A stretch of 64,000 nt of DNA from the NCBI GenBank assembly GCA_001692895.1, contig KV748210.1, positions 434,001 through 498,000 of the forward strand. The letters are read 5' to 3'. Below, piece after piece: positions 38,633-47,459 of the stretch. The position numbers and the translations under genes were made by a program. Origin of the DNA: Cenococcum geophilum 1.58. Its lineage: Eukaryota; Ascomycota; Dothideomycetes; Gloniales; Gloniaceae. Each line of letters opens with the position of its first letter. Within the stretch, counting starts at the first letter, position 1. The notes beneath the pieces are model-generated. The model made no database searches, was not told where the DNA came from, and saw only the letters and a program-made list of their open reading frames with translations.

Positions 38633-39614
38633 TAGCTATAATAGGCTCCGCGGTTACCGCATCTATAATAAACTCTATAGTTACTACGTCCGCAGTTATT
38701 AGTTCATATTATTTAATGGGGTAGTATTAGGACTAGATTTGCTATCTTAGCGGGATTATAGGTATCCTTTTAGTGGCCGGGTAGGCTATAGGCAAGGTAT
38801 AGTCTATTATTAATATAGCGCTTATACTCCGTATCTAAGATTTTATTAAGGTTTATAGGTTCTCTAATTACTGCTAGGGTTAGGGTTAATATAGGGGCAG
38901 GGGCTTAGGCAGGTAGGTAGTAGTTAGCGTTCTTCTTAAGGTTAGCTTAGTGTATATAGTTTATAAGGTTTTTAGTAAATACATCTATCTGCTTACTCCA
39001 ACCTATCTAGTCGCTATTATTAATTTTATAGGCAAGTCTAAGTATTAGCTCTTCTATCTTTAGAGAAATAAACTTTTAAAGTAGGTCCACCTTCTATTTA
39101 TCTGTCTTCTTAGCGCGGACTATTAGCTTATTAAGCTCTCCCTTCTAAAACTAGTAATTACGCTCACCCTAGGGGAAATGGTTAAGCTTATTCTTTATAA
39201 CCTAGGTTATATTAAGGACCTTATAGTAAATAGTAAGGTCTTTAAGTATATCTTCCTTAGTAGGCCATTTCTACGCAGATATATTGTTTAGGTTCTCGTA
39301 TATAAGCTTTAGGCCCTACTTAATAAACTTATAGGCCTTATTCTTTAGTATATCTAAGATATAAAGGATTTAGGACTAAACTGTATTAAAGTAGTCCTAG
39401 TCCCGGTTAAAGACTCCCTTAATCTTAATATGCCAGGTCTTAAAATTAGCTTATTATTCTAGTAAGGTACCTTTTCCGCTAAATATTAGCGGGTCTTTAA
39501 ATCTCCGTTTTTTCTACTAGGTTACTACTATTATTATAGGGGTTAATTATTTTAGAACGGTAATAGTCTCTACCTAGAAGTTAATAGTTCCTATTTAGGA
39601 AGCAATAAGCGTAC

Positions 39615-39780
39615 TGTTCGGATCACGGTAGGGGGGGTTTTTAGTCTCAATTGATTTTTCTTTCTCTCCTACTTTTATAGGTGGAATTTGATGGATCTCC
39701 TGAGCTTGCTTAGCTTACGTGGTCAACCCAATTAGTTATAAGTAATTGTGTCTACTATATTATAGAACCTTATTTAGACA
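39615..39780 (-). repeat. 3' LTR of element F
   Basis: 166 bp; pairs with 41506-41671. The two differ by only a few transitions. Confidence 0.88.
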
Positions 39781-39879
39781 CTAGTAATAACTAAGAAATA
39801 AGAGAGAGAATAAAAGATACTGGTAAATGAGTCCGTAGTCTCTATCCCTCTCCCTTTATAAACTTAGTCTAAAATGCCT

Positions 39880-41272
39880 CTGCCCTAGGGTCGCTGTAAT
39901 AGCTAGGACAGGGTTCTATATTAAGGTAGAAGTTAGAGGTATCCCCTTAATTATTGTCGTCGTTAGTATTGCTATTGCTGCCCTTAAAATTGGAGATATA
40001 TTAACGTATTCTTTAGTCCCTTTCTTCCTTTATATAGTTCGTAGACTAATATCCAGCTTTACTGCATATAAAGCACTTTTTGCCCTTATTGCGGTATTAA
40101 CGATTAGGGGGATAATGTTGTTAGTTAGAGGAGTGGTGTCGTTGGTTAGAGGAGTGGTATCGTTAATTAGTATAGAATGATTTAATCTCTGGTTCTTAGT
40201 TACCGTACGTCGTAATTAAGGATTTAATGTCGCTAATAAGGCTAGCAAAGGTAGTAGCGGGTCGAAAGCAGGCTGGTTTACAAGCTGGTACGTCTTAGCA
40301 CGCAGTAAGGAGCTTATTATAGAATGTTGTGTTATTTTAGAGGTCCTTTGCTAACCCACGTTGTAGCTGCTATATCTCGTTAATTAATACCTAAAATGCT
40401 TGGCCTGTATTAAGTCCTTTTTAAGTAGTAACTTATTTAAGCGTAATTGCATTCCACTTTAATAGGATATTGCGTTTATATTCGTCGCCTTTAAAGTATA
40501 ATTTAAGGCCTATGCATATATTCTCGAGAAGGTTAAGATCTTTAAGGTAGGTAAAGTAGTATTTAAGGGCAAGGCCGCGGAGTATAGTTGGAATAGCAAT
40601 AATATAGGCCTGCTTAGGGACGCTGGCTTGGAGGCAGTAGTTTTAGAAGATCTTAAACTTAAAATTAAAGTTATCTTATTCGCTAGAGTATTTAACTTTG
40701 TCCGTGTAGAGCTTAGCTAAGTTGGTGATCTCTTTTCCGAAGTTTCCTTGTAGGGCGAGCTGGTCTGTAGCTTGGGTAATTCGTGCTAAAGTTAGGGTTG
40801 GATTTGATAGGGTATTTGATGGTTAAATAGCTTAAACGGGGGCAGTCGGTAGTAATGGTAGGGCTGGGGTAGGGTCGTCAGTAGGGCCGTCAGTAGGGTC
40901 GTCGGTAGGGTCGTCGGTAGGCCATTTTAAGAGAGTTGGTTCGTGAATAGTTCCTAAGAGGCTGTCTGCAATTGACTTCCTTGCCTCCTTCCGTACGTAT
41001 ACTCTATTTTTATAGAGGTAATCCCTGATTTTTTTTAATCGATCCTTGCTAAGGTTATTAAGTATATCCTTTGTAAATAACTTAAAATCGTTAATAAAGC
41101 TCTCCCATAGGTCGAATCCCTTCCATTTATTCTCCTTGTATATCGATAAGCGCCAATTAACGAATGCTTTGACTTCCTTAATGTCGGTTACGGTCGCGTT
41201 AATTCCAGTCTCCTATTTTTTAGTATCTATCGCAGAGGTAGATTTTTTGGTATTCATCGCGGAGGTAGCCAT
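39880..41272 (-). pseudogene. Element F gag, nearly intact
   Basis: The start is ATG at 41272 (MATSAMNTKKSTSA). The frame runs about 400 codons with only a handful of TAG/TAA, the first at codon 20. A readable gag body includes VKAFVNWRLSIYKENKWKG and FTKDILNNLSKDRLKKIRDY. It is followed by an acidic DDPT repeat (TDDPTDDPTDGPTDDPT) at about 40930-40860. The CCHC knuckle KKCFICSKAGY..TNYIKE is at about 40095-40045, with the third Cys read as Tyr and the Trp codon as TAG. It acts, in the family, as capsid/nucleocapsid protein. The 3' end is approximate. Confidence 0.75.
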
Positions 41273-41505
41273 CTTTTAGTTCCGCAGTTAATTTAATTTA
41301 ACAGTTAGACTAAAAGTGTGGAAATACCTATAAACTAATTATTCTGAAGGCGTGATGGACGTAGGTTAGAAGCGCGAGTAACCTTATAAACTGGCCTTTA
41401 GGCTTAGCAAGCAATACCTTAATTCTTAGCCTTTAACGAGAGGTCTAGAGAATCAGACAGTGCCTCTCTTCGTTATACCTTGCTGATCTATGCGGCACTG
41501 ATCAG

Positions 41506-41671
41506 TGTTCGGATTACGGTAGGGGGGGTTTTTGGTCTCAATTGATTTTTCTTTCTCTCCTACTTCTACAGGTGGAATTTGATGGATCTCCTGAGCTCGC
41601 TTAGCTTACGTGGTCAACCCAATTAGTTATAAGTAACTGTGTCTACTATATTACAGAACCTTATTCAGACA
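41506..41671 (-). repeat. 5' LTR of element F
   Basis: 166 bp; pairs with 39615-39780. Confidence 0.88.
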
Positions 41672-42097
41672 GGTACTAAGGTTTTTATTAGCTTTTTTAT
41701 TAGCAGTGTTTATATTATATATATACTATAGTCCTACTTTAATATTATTAAGGAACTTATTAGTATAGTTAATAAGGGTAAGGTAAGCTTTACTAGGCTT
41801 AAAGGTCTTAGGGTACGGTAGGGAATAGCGGATTGTCTACGCGATATTAGGGTATATCTCTATAAAGAGGTCTATAAAAACGTCGCGGGGGTTCTAGGTT
41901 TCGGCCATTTTAGCGTTATTAGTGTCGCCTATTTAGGCGCTAGGTAAAAACTAAGAATTGTTCTAGGACTGTACTAGGGATATATTAGTTTCGGCAGAGG
42001 CGCATGTAGGTCGCGATTGCTTTAGGGCGGAGGTTAATTGGCTAGGGTATAGGGAATTAGTAATCGCGATGGGGCGTAGATTAAAGATACTACAAAC

Positions 42098-42284
42098 TGT
42101 TACAGTGCTATAATAAAGTAGACTAAATAACTACGTTATAGTATAAAGAGGGGAAGAAGGTGGAAAGGGGGTATTATATATAAATAGTAGGGTCAGCCGC
42201 CAAGTCGCTAGTAGTGGGCTAGCTAATAGTAGGAAATAGTACGAGACAGTATAAAACAGTATACGTTAGGTCAGTGCCGTAACA
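42098..42284 (-). repeat. 5' LTR of Gypsy E
   Basis: 187-bp partner of 11584-11770. The TSD CTAAG follows at 42285-42289. Confidence 0.92.
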
Positions 42285-42476
42285 CTAAGTATATTAGTAT
42301 ATTAGTACGTCCTATATTTCTACGCTTCTACGTTTTAAACTTATAACGTAACTATATAACTTAGCTATCCCTTATTTTATAGCTCAATTAGTTTTAGTAC
42401 CTTTTATACTATCTTAACTAACCCGTTTATATCTCTTTTTAGTAGTATAACTACTATTAATATAAGGTCCGTAATA
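42285..42476 (-). repeat. Second half of the D' LTR, split by element E
   Basis: It starts with CTAAG (42285-42289), the right target-site copy of E, and continues the C/D-family LTR: TATATAACTTAG and TATCTTAACTAAC blocks, ending GGTCCGTAATA at 42476. Together with 11365-11583 it makes one LTR of about 0.4 kb. Confidence 0.7.
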
Positions 42477-43190
42477 GACTAGCTATTTACTAGAGCTGGT
42501 ATAAATAATATTACCTAAATACTTTATATAAGTAGGGGCCTATATATAGTAGTATAATGGCTTATAGGCTAAGGAGTCCTTTAGTAGTTCTAAATATAGC
42601 GTATAAGATATAATAGGAAGATATAGGAGGATATGCCCCCTTTTAGCCCCTTAGAGACTAGATACCCCCGCTATACTAAAGGCAATATATAGGCAAATTA
42701 CTAAACCCTTCTACTACCCCCTAGACCTTTTAAGATACCTTAAGGATATAGTATAAAAGGTAGATACACTATAAAGGTAAATAGGCTAGGTAAAGGCGGA
42801 GCGCGTAAAACTAGCTAAAATGTTATACCTAGGTTTTTCCCATAATAGGGATTTTTCCTATAAATAGAAGGTAGAGGCCTATATAGACCTAGAAAAGGGA
42901 CTAAATTGGGCAATAAATAGAACAAATAATAATAAAATAATAAATAAAGCTTTATATTAAAAAAAAGTGTAAAAATTATACCATATATAATATGATCTAA
43001 TAAAAACTATATATATATTTTTTATTTCATATAAAGCTTTATTTACTATTTTATAAGCCATATTTAAATTTTTATATAAATAGCTATCATAGTTATTGAG
43101 ATATAAATATTTTAAAAAGACTCTTTTCTTTTAGCTTTTTTTTTTCATAACCCTACTACTTTAGAGAGTCAGAAGCTAGTGTAAGACTTT
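42477..43190. other. AT-rich tract without recognised gene
   Basis: Low-CA/TG sequence like the repeats to its left, but I recognise no element. It contains poly-A/T runs near 42959 and 43136. Base composition changes sharply at about 43.19 kb, the edge of the gene island. Confidence 0.5.
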
Positions 43191-43434
43191 GCATCTATTT
43201 TTAGCTATGAAGATCACGACCTTTGTAATTTGAAGGGACGGTCTCAACCCCAAGCTCGTGATTTCGCGCAAACGCCTGGGTCAAAATTTCACGAGCTCAT
43301 CCACCAAATTCCACCACGCAGCCCACGCAAGCCACAGCCCCTCAAACTCACCCACGGAATCCCTAGAACCGCTCAATTAGCTCCTGTCCATCCTCTATCA
43401 ACGTTTCCAGAGCTACAACCCCACCCGCACCAAA

Positions 43435-44058
43435 ATGAGCACCTCCGCGCCCTCCTCAACGCCCTCCTCCCCACTCTCCCCCGACCAACAACTCGCGCAG
43501 CGCAAACAGGAACGGTGCCAGACAGTAACGCGCAACCTCTCGATAGCATGCCTGGTCGCGTGCCCGGTCATCGCGGCGCTCCCGCCGCGCAAGCTGGACC
43601 TCTACACCTTCGCGCTCGGCGGCGTCTGGGTGGTGTCGGCGAACCACGTCACGCGTTCGTATACCGGACACGGGATATGGCAGCACGTCGTGCCGCTGGG
43701 GGATAACTCGTCTTTGCCGACGGAGCGGGCGAGGGAGGTGCAGAGGGTGTTGAGGGAGCGGCAGGAGAGGGAGAAGGGGAGGGAGGGGGAGCGGAGGGGT
43801 GCTAGGGAGATTAGGGAGGAGGCGCTGCGGGAGTTGGGGAGGGGGGAAAAAGCGCGCGAGAGAGGATTGCTGGAGAGGGCGTGGATGGGGGATGAGAAGG
43901 AGGGGTGGAAGGAGAGGAGGTTGCAGGAGGAGAGGGAGGCGTTGGAGGAGGGAAGGGGGTATGGGAGTCTGATTATGGAGCAGATCTGGGAAGTGTGGAA
44001 TTGGGGGAAGAAGAGGGAGGGTGAGGAGGACGGTGGTAAGAAGGAGGGGGATTTATAA
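43435..44058 (+). CDS. Small membrane protein with two N-terminal TM segments and an Arg/Glu-rich tail
   Basis: 207 codons, no intron needed; the start is in a favourable context (A at -3, CACCAAAATGAGC). Residues 1-25 are a Ser/Pro-rich leader. Hydrophobic segments at about 35-50 (LSIACLVACPVIAAL) and 56-70 (YTFALGGVWVVSANH) flank a PPRKLDL loop. Residues 90-175 are a charged, Glu/Arg/Gly-rich helix, encoded by a strongly purine-rich strand. A conserved-looking end, GYGSLIMEQIWEVWNWGKK, closes the protein. From memory, filamentous-fungal relatives with this layout are annotated 'rhomboid family membrane protein'. No rhomboid GxSG catalytic motif is visible, so I would not infer protease activity. 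It is the first gene inside the island, convergent with the next gene. The substrate and membrane are unknown. Confidence 0.83.
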   Translation: MSTSAPSSTPSSPLSPDQQLAQRKQERCQTVTRNLSIACLVACPVIAALPPRKLDLYTFALGGVWVVSANHVTRSYTGHGIWQHVVPLGDNSSLPTERAREVQRVLRERQEREKGREGERRGAREIREEALRELGRGEKARERGLLERAWMGDEKEGWKERRLQEEREALEEGRGYGSLIMEQIWEVWNWGKKREGEEDGGKKEGDL

Positions 44059-44487
44059 TTTGGGGAATAAAGAGGCGGGAGGATATAATGACGAGCTTGT
44101 ATTTTATTGTAAGCATGGTCGGGCTGGGGGGAATTAGGGCATATGTGGAGTTTTTGGATATGCATCCGATAGTGGATACCACAGTGCAGCACTAGATGAA
44201 CACCGCTGCCAAAGCCATGAAGCGTCCGAACGCCCTGTGCCGAATGAAAAAAAGGAAATTGGGAAGCGAATCGACTAGCAAGGAAGCGACGTTTCCTAGT
44301 GCCATACATCCCGGACCATATTACGCCACGCCAGTCGAATTTTAGGGGTCTTCAAGTACGATTTCTCGCATGCAATCCTAATATCGCCCCAACACTGAAG
44401 AATAAGCCTTCCCACGCTATCCACCTGTCCTTCCAAAGAATTACTTTACTAGCCCATGAAGCCAATCACGTCCGACACGAATTTCCC
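44059..44487. other. Intergenic spacer between convergent genes
   Basis: Normal-composition sequence holding the 3' ends of the two convergent genes. The long minus-strand frames here are complements of the purine-rich gene to the left. No element is recognised. Confidence 0.6.
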
Positions 44488-45140
44488 TTAACAGGCGTCC
44501 GCCTCTTCGACCTTGACGCGCTTCGCACTAGCACTCTCGTAGCTGTCTCCACCACCATAGGTTTCAACCTTGATCCCATCTGACAGCGGATATATTGCCG
44601 AAAAGGAGCGGCCACGCTTTTTGGCAAATTTAGCGATCATGGGGTTCATCGGGAGTGCCTCTTCGTCACCTGAGGGGCTACCATTGATGGCGGATCTAGG
44701 CTTAGACTTCGGAGTTGACTTCTTGCCAGAAGTGAATGTAGACTTTGCGGTCTTCGTCGAAGCAGCCGGGGTGGAAGTGCCACTGCCCTTGGCCCTGTTT
44801 TTGATTATACGAACATGCTCGGTGATAGCTTTAGGAGTGCAATCTAATTCCCAATTTGGTTTAGCTAATTTGAGTATGACGACGGCTCATTTCTCCAATA
44901 TCTTTAGCAGGGCAGGGTAGGTGGTTTATGGGCAGAAATGGACAAGAGTAGGATGTACGCACCCGTGCCCATAGCTGCAGCGATGCTGGCCAGGATCTCT
45001 TTGCTGAACTTGAGATCGAACTTTAAGAAAACTTCAGTGAAGAGCTGCGGCGAGTCAGCTGAAAAAGACTAATTGTAATTATTAGATAGGTAGCAATGTG
45101 TTACCTTGGCATCTGCCTCGGGAGTCCAGTTCATGGGCAT
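44488..45140 (-). CDS. Three-exon gene for a small basic, probably nuclear protein (164 aa)
   Basis: My model is complement(join(44488..44864,44963..45044,45105..45140)): 36 + 82 + 377 nt, 164 residues. Exon 1 is MPMNWTPEADAK. Intron 1 starts GTAACA and ends GCCGCAG; the nearer TTTTTCAG acceptor would put a stop in frame. Exon 2 is LFTEVFLKFDLKFSKEILAS, then IAAAMGT. Intron 2 is GTGCGT..ATTAG. Exon 3 is KPNWELDCTPKAITEHVRII, then a Ser/Thr/Lys-rich tail with KKRGR and AKRVKVEE basic patches (NLS-like). The N-terminus resembles a fungal family of small proteins that begin WTPE.DAKL and carry a CTPKAI.H motif, of Myb/SANT-like or histone-H1-like annotation. I infer DNA or chromatin association only from that resemblance. 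The plus-strand frames over this locus are complements. Confidence 0.78.
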
Positions 45141-46401
45141 GTTAACGGCTGGTGTGGTTTCCTAGGACGGCCTGTGAGTAACAAGCTTGAAGGTCAAGGG
45201 TCACAATAGGGTAGAGGCAGGAGCAAGTTGAAGTGAGAGGCAAACCTTAGTTAACTGGAGTTAAGAGGATGCCTAGGATGAAAAGTAATTAGTATGGGGT
45301 AAATCGGTAAATATAGGATGAAATGAGGATGGGTGATGACAGGCTGACGTTGTGATTCGAGAAAGAGGGTGAGGAATGACTGACTGAGATGGACTGAGTC
45401 AAGTAAATTAGCGACCTTAGCTTACCAAGTGAGCCGAGCAAATGTGTAATGGATGTGTATGGCAGACTTATGAGAAGAGGGTTTGTGCTGTGAGGGGAGG
45501 CTCGGAATTATAACTGAGAAGAAGTTTAAAAAGTAGAAGTGAGCTGAGTTGAGAGGAAAGAAAGAGAGTTGGGTGCACTGAAGTAGAAATCGAGCTAATG
45601 TTGTGGTAGCAGACTTTTCACCGTGGGCACTAATATAGGACTAATGCGATATTCACCGAAGATCAGCTGACCATTTGGAAATGGAGATGAGGGCTGACTA
45701 CGGTTAATGACCCGACTTTGCATGGTACAGCTACTTCTAAGTATCACATCCATAGTTACCATGAGGTTTATAGAAACCTGATATATGCAGACCAAATATC
45801 TCCCTCCCTCCCTACCTCCATCATCACTCGATGCGGTTTTCTGGCTGTCAGACATCAACTCCGATGAGGGATAATACTTTCTGAAATTATTACATAAACT
45901 GTAAGCAATTCTTTTACCAAAAATCATGATGAACACTACTCTCCTTCCTAGCAGAAGGCTAAGGATTGACAACTTGAATTCTCATGAACGAAAGAGTTCC
46001 GATGCATATTCCTGATACTTTTGACATATCTGAAAAATAGTGTGGCAATGATGAATGTGACTAGGAGTTGATAGAAGTGGGAGCGGGTGAAGTGAGGTTG
46101 AGGTTGGAACAGGAAAGTGGAGCAACGCGACCGGGGGGTTATTGCGGCAGTCTATTAGGTATCCCGCAGCTTGGCGAATAGCCGTCTCAATGCCAATCTA
46201 TTAGATCACTGAGCGGGTATGGCGAGGAAGTGGGTGCGCAGCTCCATGAGGAAGAAGCTACTGTCAAACGCACGCGGAAAACTAATAGTCGTCCTTTTAC
46301 CAAATTGATCATAGATCAGGGGTGCTCCGTTTCATAGCCACCTCGTGTATATATAGGAGCTCTAGAACCTTAATTCAATACAACAGAGTTCTTATTCTGA
46401 T
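45141..46401. other. Upstream spacer without supported gene
   Basis: About 1.26 kb of normal composition, presumably including the promoter of the minus-strand gene ending at 45140. A 125-codon minus-strand frame (45595-45972) shows no recognisable domain. A TATA-like GTGTATATATAGG at about 46347-46359 precedes the fragment at 46402. Confidence 0.5.
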
Positions 46402-46672
46402 TTGACGTTCGACAGCTACGGAGCTCAAGAAGTTATTCTAGAAAGTGGCCCGTGCCCCAGCCAAGCTCTAGAGACTAACCCTTTGGAATACGCGGCCCAG
46501 CAAGCCGCGCATTACTCTATGAGGCATATTGCCAGGGTGTACGGTAGGGAGCAGGCAAGCCGAGCAAGGGTCACGGGAGTGTCGATGGAAGAGGACGATA
46601 TGGTAAAGAGTATAGGCATAGCCTACAGAGACGAACGGATAAAGAAGAGGAGGCAAGCCCGAGGAGCTTAGC
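46402..46672 (+). pseudogene. ORF fragment lacking an ATG; part of an inverted duplication
   Basis: An open frame of about 89 codons (from TTGACG; no in-frame ATG near the start) includes YAAQQAAHYSMRHIARVYG and ends with a basic KKRRQARGA. A TATA-like box lies about 50 bp upstream. The stretch 46519-46672 is repeated in inverted orientation at 47040-47193, where the frame is broken by a TGA and indels. I do not recognise the protein. It may be the remains of a small gene or of a mobile element's coding part; real expression is doubtful without a start codon. Confidence 0.35.
46519..46672 (+). repeat. Inverted duplication, left arm
   Basis: About 150 bp, readily alignable with the reverse complement of 47040-47193; both contain ATGGAAGAGGACGATATGGT. 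The centre of 370 bp includes two strong hairpins (46801-46846, 46996-47037). Confidence 0.75.
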
Positions 46673-46800
46673 GAACATACATATATCCGCAAGCTGATAT
46701 CGCTAACCTTTTTTGTCAAAAAGGTGATTCTACCTAGGTATAGTATTCGAGGCTCGGCTGATCGTCGGTCAGCCAAAAGTCACGTGTTCGGCCACATATT

Positions 46801-46846
46801 CGCGTATATCCACAGCGCCACCAGCGCCAAGCTGTGGATATACGCG
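46801..46846. repeat. Perfect hairpin, 16-bp arms
   Basis: CGCGTATATCCACAGC (46801-46816) is followed by a 14-bp loop and its exact complement (46831-46846). A third partial copy, CTGTGGATATAC, lies at 47331-47342. It could be a fold-back element tip or a structured transcript; nothing else in the sequence decides. Confidence 0.85.
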
Positions 46847-46995
46847 TATTAAGGGCCGCCCGCTGATCGAGCCGCTGATCGACGGTAGAGACACCCTCCT
46901 TAATAGCTATAAGCTCTAGGCTAAAGGCGCCGCCTTATCCCCATAGTGCTTTTATAAGGGTTATTTTAACCCTTGCTCGGGTGCATCGCCGCTTA

Positions 46996-47037
46996 GAGGT
47001 AGCCAAGGCCTAGCCGAAGGCTAGGCTTGGCACCTCC
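46996..47037. repeat. Imperfect hairpin
   Basis: GCCAAGGCCTAGCC and GGCTAGGCTTGGC face each other across GAA, with one bulged base, and the flanks GAGGT/ACCTCC extend the pairing. It borders the right arm of the inverted duplication. Confidence 0.75.
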
Positions 47038-47039
47038 TT

Positions 47040-47193
47040 ATAAGCACCTCAGGCTTGCGGCCCTTTCCCTCCTCATCGGTTCGTCTCCGTACGAAGCTAT
47101 TGTCATACTCTTTACCATATCGTCCTCTTCCATCGACTCTCCTTGTGGCTCATGCTCGGCTTGCCTGCTCCCTACCGTACACCTGGGCAATAT
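47040..47193 (-). repeat. Inverted duplication, right arm
   Basis: Reverse-complement partner of 46519-46672, with several indels and a frame break. Confidence 0.75.
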
Positions 47194-47459
47194 GCCTTAC
47201 AGTTTTCCTATAAATCTCGCCAAAGTCTTTCAGACTAAGAAAACGATTACCGTCCTAAATCAGCTTAGCGGGCGGTGCGGATATTCCTATACCCGCATAA
47301 TCGATTTCTTGGTCTGAGCTTCTGAGGTAACTGTGGATATACTATTGATTAAAAAGACTCTTAAAACGAGAAGTCACATGATCTCCGGGTTGTCCCCACC
47401 AGTGCCCCCACACTATATAATAACTATTAGTTACACAGTGACTTGCAAAATCTCTTCAC
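47194..47459. other. Spacer downstream of the secreted-protein gene
   Basis: About 270 bp with a partial copy of the 16-bp hairpin arm and a TATATAA-type AT stretch. No gene is seen. Confidence 0.45.

Larger units (their letters stand above)
39615..41671 (-). mobile_element. Short non-autonomous Copia-type element F (gag only), nested in Gypsy E
   Basis: 166-bp LTRs at 39615-39780 and 41506-41671 start TGTTCGGAT and end CAGACA or TAGACA. Flanks CGTAC and GGTAC match at 4 of 5 positions, consistent with a 5-bp TSD carrying one change. The internal region of only 1.7 kb holds gag and no protease, integrase or RT, so movement would need enzymes from a full element. The zinc knuckle matches that of Copia-1. 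It is much less RIP-mutated than its neighbours, which suggests late arrival or short length (RIP tends to spare short repeats). Confidence 0.87.
38638..41908 (-). pseudogene. Gypsy E gag and 5' region, interrupted by element F
   Basis: The likely gag start is ATG at 41908-41906 (MAET, then a TAG), with readable residues such as NPRDVFIDLFIEIYP. The segment is interrupted at 39615-41671 by element F and continues to 38638, the right side of element D. It is low in CA/TG and rich in stops. Domain borders are not resolved. Confidence 0.6.
11584..42284 (-). mobile_element. Gypsy element E, full length, carrying three nested insertions
   Basis: It is bounded by 187-bp LTRs at 11584-11770 and 42098-42284. 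Both start TGTTA and end CCGTAACA, and both are flanked by CTAAG (11579-11583 and 42285-42289). The apparent length of 30.7 kb is due to nested elements B, D and F; E's own sequence is about 6.9 kb. It reads on the minus strand: gag next to the right LTR, RT near 28.9-28.3 kb, integrase around 27.5-26.8 kb and continuing at 12.83-12.1 kb after B. The two LTRs differ by about 12 transitions and no transversions that I can see. Confidence 0.9.

Noticed and set aside
43602..44309. 235-codon minus-strand frame opposite the membrane-protein gene
   Set aside because: It is the complement of a purine-rich coding strand; the plus-strand protein has membrane segments and a conserved-looking C-terminus.
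44299..44920. Two plus-strand frames of 94 and 116 codons
   Set aside because: They are complements of exon 3 and intron 2 of the spliced gene at 44488-45140.
45595..45972. 125-codon minus-strand frame as a gene
   Set aside because: No domain, no signal, poor context, and it lies in spacer sequence next to a well-supported gene.
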